Below the pieces are notes generated by a model. That model was given only the letters and a program-made list of their open reading frames with translations, was not told the DNA's origin and searched no databases. 64,000 nucleotides of DNA from Paraburkholderia fungorum (GTDB lineage: Bacteria; Pseudomonadota; Gammaproteobacteria; Burkholderiales; Burkholderiaceae), in NCBI RefSeq assembly GCF_900099835.1, contig NZ_FNKP01000004.1, positions 439,610-503,609 on the forward strand. Reading direction: 5' to 3'. Position 1 is the stretch's first letter. Each line of letters opens with the position of its first letter. Below are positions 63,058-64,000 of this stretch, piece by piece. The translations under genes and the position numbers were made by a program.

Positions 63058-63914
63058 CAGAGCCCCAGTGCCTTCATGTATTGGCTGCCCGCGTTCGGCG
63101 CGTTCTTCGGCCGATAGTTGAGCCGCTGCGAAAGTTCGTCGGCCGCGCGGCGGACCTTGTCGATCAGGCCGCTGTCGAGCAGCGACGCGTCGATCTCGTG
63201 GCGCGGAATCGTCGTCGTGATGACCGCGACGATGCGCCCCGTGTCGTTGCGCACCGGCACGCTGACCACTGAAATACCGCGTTCGAACGACGACTCGCTG
63301 ATCGCGAAACCACGCTGCGCGTCGTCGCGCACACGCTCATACAAGTCTTCGACGGTGGCGGGCGTCTGCTTCGTGAAGCGCTCCAGTTCCGGCTCGGGAT
63401 AGAGCTTCTTCAGATCGTCGAGCGTCATGTCGCCCATCAGCACCCGGCCGTGCGTCGTTGCATAAGCGGGCAGACGGGTACCGACATTGACCTTCAGCGA
63501 ACAGAAGATTCTGAGACGACTTTGCGCTTTGGCAACGACGACGACATCACGTCCATCACGGACCAAAATGTGGCTAGTAAGCCCTGTCTCGTCGCACAAA
63601 GATTCGATAACCTGTAATCCGATATCAGTCTTTTCCCTAGAACTGAGGGATTCAAATCCCAAACGCAGAACGCCCACGCCGAGACGAAATGTACGGCCAT
63701 TATCGGTTCGCTCTAGGAAGCCGAGAGATACCATTGTGTGAAGCAACCGAAACAGAGTCGTGCGGGGAATCTTGAGACGCCGCGAGAGCGCTGGCGCGCT
63801 CATCGGGCAGCCATGGCTCGAGAATTCATTGAGGACCTGCAGGCCACGAGCTAGGCTCGGCGCCCTGAGGACGTCATGCCGCAGTTCGTCATTCACGTGT
63901 TCGGCGTCATTCAT
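63057..63914 (-). CDS. IclR-family transcriptional regulator
   Basis: The protein has 285 residues. The N-terminal winged helix (SLARGLQVLNEFSSHGCPMS, SRRLKIPRTTLFRLLHTMVS, LGFLERTDNGRTFRLG) and the C-terminal effector domain (GTRLPAYATTHGRVLMGDMT, RGFAISESSFERGISVVSVP) are both intact. It overlaps the SDR gene by 1 bp, so it is in the operon it probably controls. A short inverted repeat CAGTG-CCTC-CACTG (63928-63941) lies just upstream of the start. The 5' half of the gene is much less GC-rich (47% in 63541-63660) than the 3' half (about 62% in 63241-63360), suggesting a mosaic origin. Confidence 0.92.
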   Translation of the reverse strand: MNDAEHVNDELRHDVLRAPSLARGLQVLNEFSSHGCPMSAPALSRRLKIPRTTLFRLLHTMVSLGFLERTDNGRTFRLGVGVLRLGFESLSSREKTDIGLQVIESLCDETGLTSHILVRDGRDVVVVAKAQSRLRIFCSLKVNVGTRLPAYATTHGRVLMGDMTLDDLKKLYPEPELERFTKQTPATVEDLYERVRDDAQRGFAISESSFERGISVVSVPVRNDTGRIVAVITTTIPRHEIDASLLDSGLIDKVRRAADELSQRLNYRPKNAPNAGSQYMKALGL

Positions 63915-64000
63915 GTTAGGAGTCGTCCAGTGCCTCCACTGAACAGTTTTAGTATTGAACCTGGCAAGGGCGTAATCGAAATGCCGGCTCGCATACTCTT

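Noticed and set aside
1..64000. CRISPR arrays, tRNA, rRNA or prophage genes
   Set aside because: I saw no regularly spaced repeats, tRNA-like cloverleaf, rRNA sequence or phage structural genes; a covariance-model search would be needed to exclude small RNAs.

Overview
The window looks like accessory chromosome, chromid or megaplasmid DNA of a Burkholderiaceae member, most likely Paraburkholderia, Caballeronia or Burkholderia. The evidence is two Burkholderia-type trimeric porins (mature start QSSVTLYG), four small exported proteins of the DUF4148 type, and many catabolic operons with LysR, IclR, MarR, HxlR and LacI regulators. No rRNA, tRNA, CRISPR array, prophage or replication origin was recognised. 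The assignment is inference from gene families; no database was searched.

Left edge (1-6444): the 3' part of a very large superfamily 1 helicase ending in a restriction-endonuclease-like domain, overlapping by 4 bp a coiled-coil protein of unknown function. This is the best candidate here for a defence-type or otherwise undescribed system; it continues beyond the left edge. A decayed IS3-family transposase lies just downstream.

6.9-13.4 kb: a low-GC organosulfur-type cluster (SsuA/TauA-like binding protein, MarR regulator, porin, DszA/NtaA-type flavin monooxygenase, alpha/beta hydrolase, mercaptopyruvate sulfurtransferase). 14-25 kb: mixed genes, including an EmrB-type MFS exporter, a second porin, a LysR regulator, and an acetolactate-synthase-like ThDP enzyme with an aldehyde dehydrogenase.

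25.2-31 kb (minus strand): a catabolic operon of MFS acid symporter, dihydroxyphthalate-decarboxylase-like protein, LeuC/LeuD-type hydro-lyase and an exported Yellow/MRJP beta-propeller. 32.4-36.8 kb (minus strand): a second unusual operon of MFS, SDR, SnoaL-like, FGE-like and DUF1932 dehydrogenase genes. An IS1182 remnant separates the two. 37.2-38.6 kb: a divergent HxlR regulator and NmrA/QorB-type reductase pair.

39-46.8 kb: a LacI regulator divergent from a periplasmic sugar or sugar-acid oxidation operon (gluconate 2-dehydrogenase/FAD-GDH type, three subunits), followed by an OprB porin and an MFS transporter. Two perfect palindromes lie in the divergent promoter region.

46.9-56.7 kb: a lower-GC block with an RND efflux permease fused in frame to its periplasmic adaptor, a small exported protein, and an OmpR-type two-component system. 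A cluster of GTCA/TGAC motifs sits upstream of the fusion. An XRE-cupin regulator and a DUF1488 gene follow.

56.7-63.9 kb (minus strand): a compact, high-GC catabolic operon (IclR, SDR, ThDP enzyme, aspartate-dehydrogenase-like, aldehyde dehydrogenase, two-domain VOC dioxygenase-like, RidA). Genes overlap by 1-8 bp at its start. The IclR gene itself shows an abrupt base-composition change.
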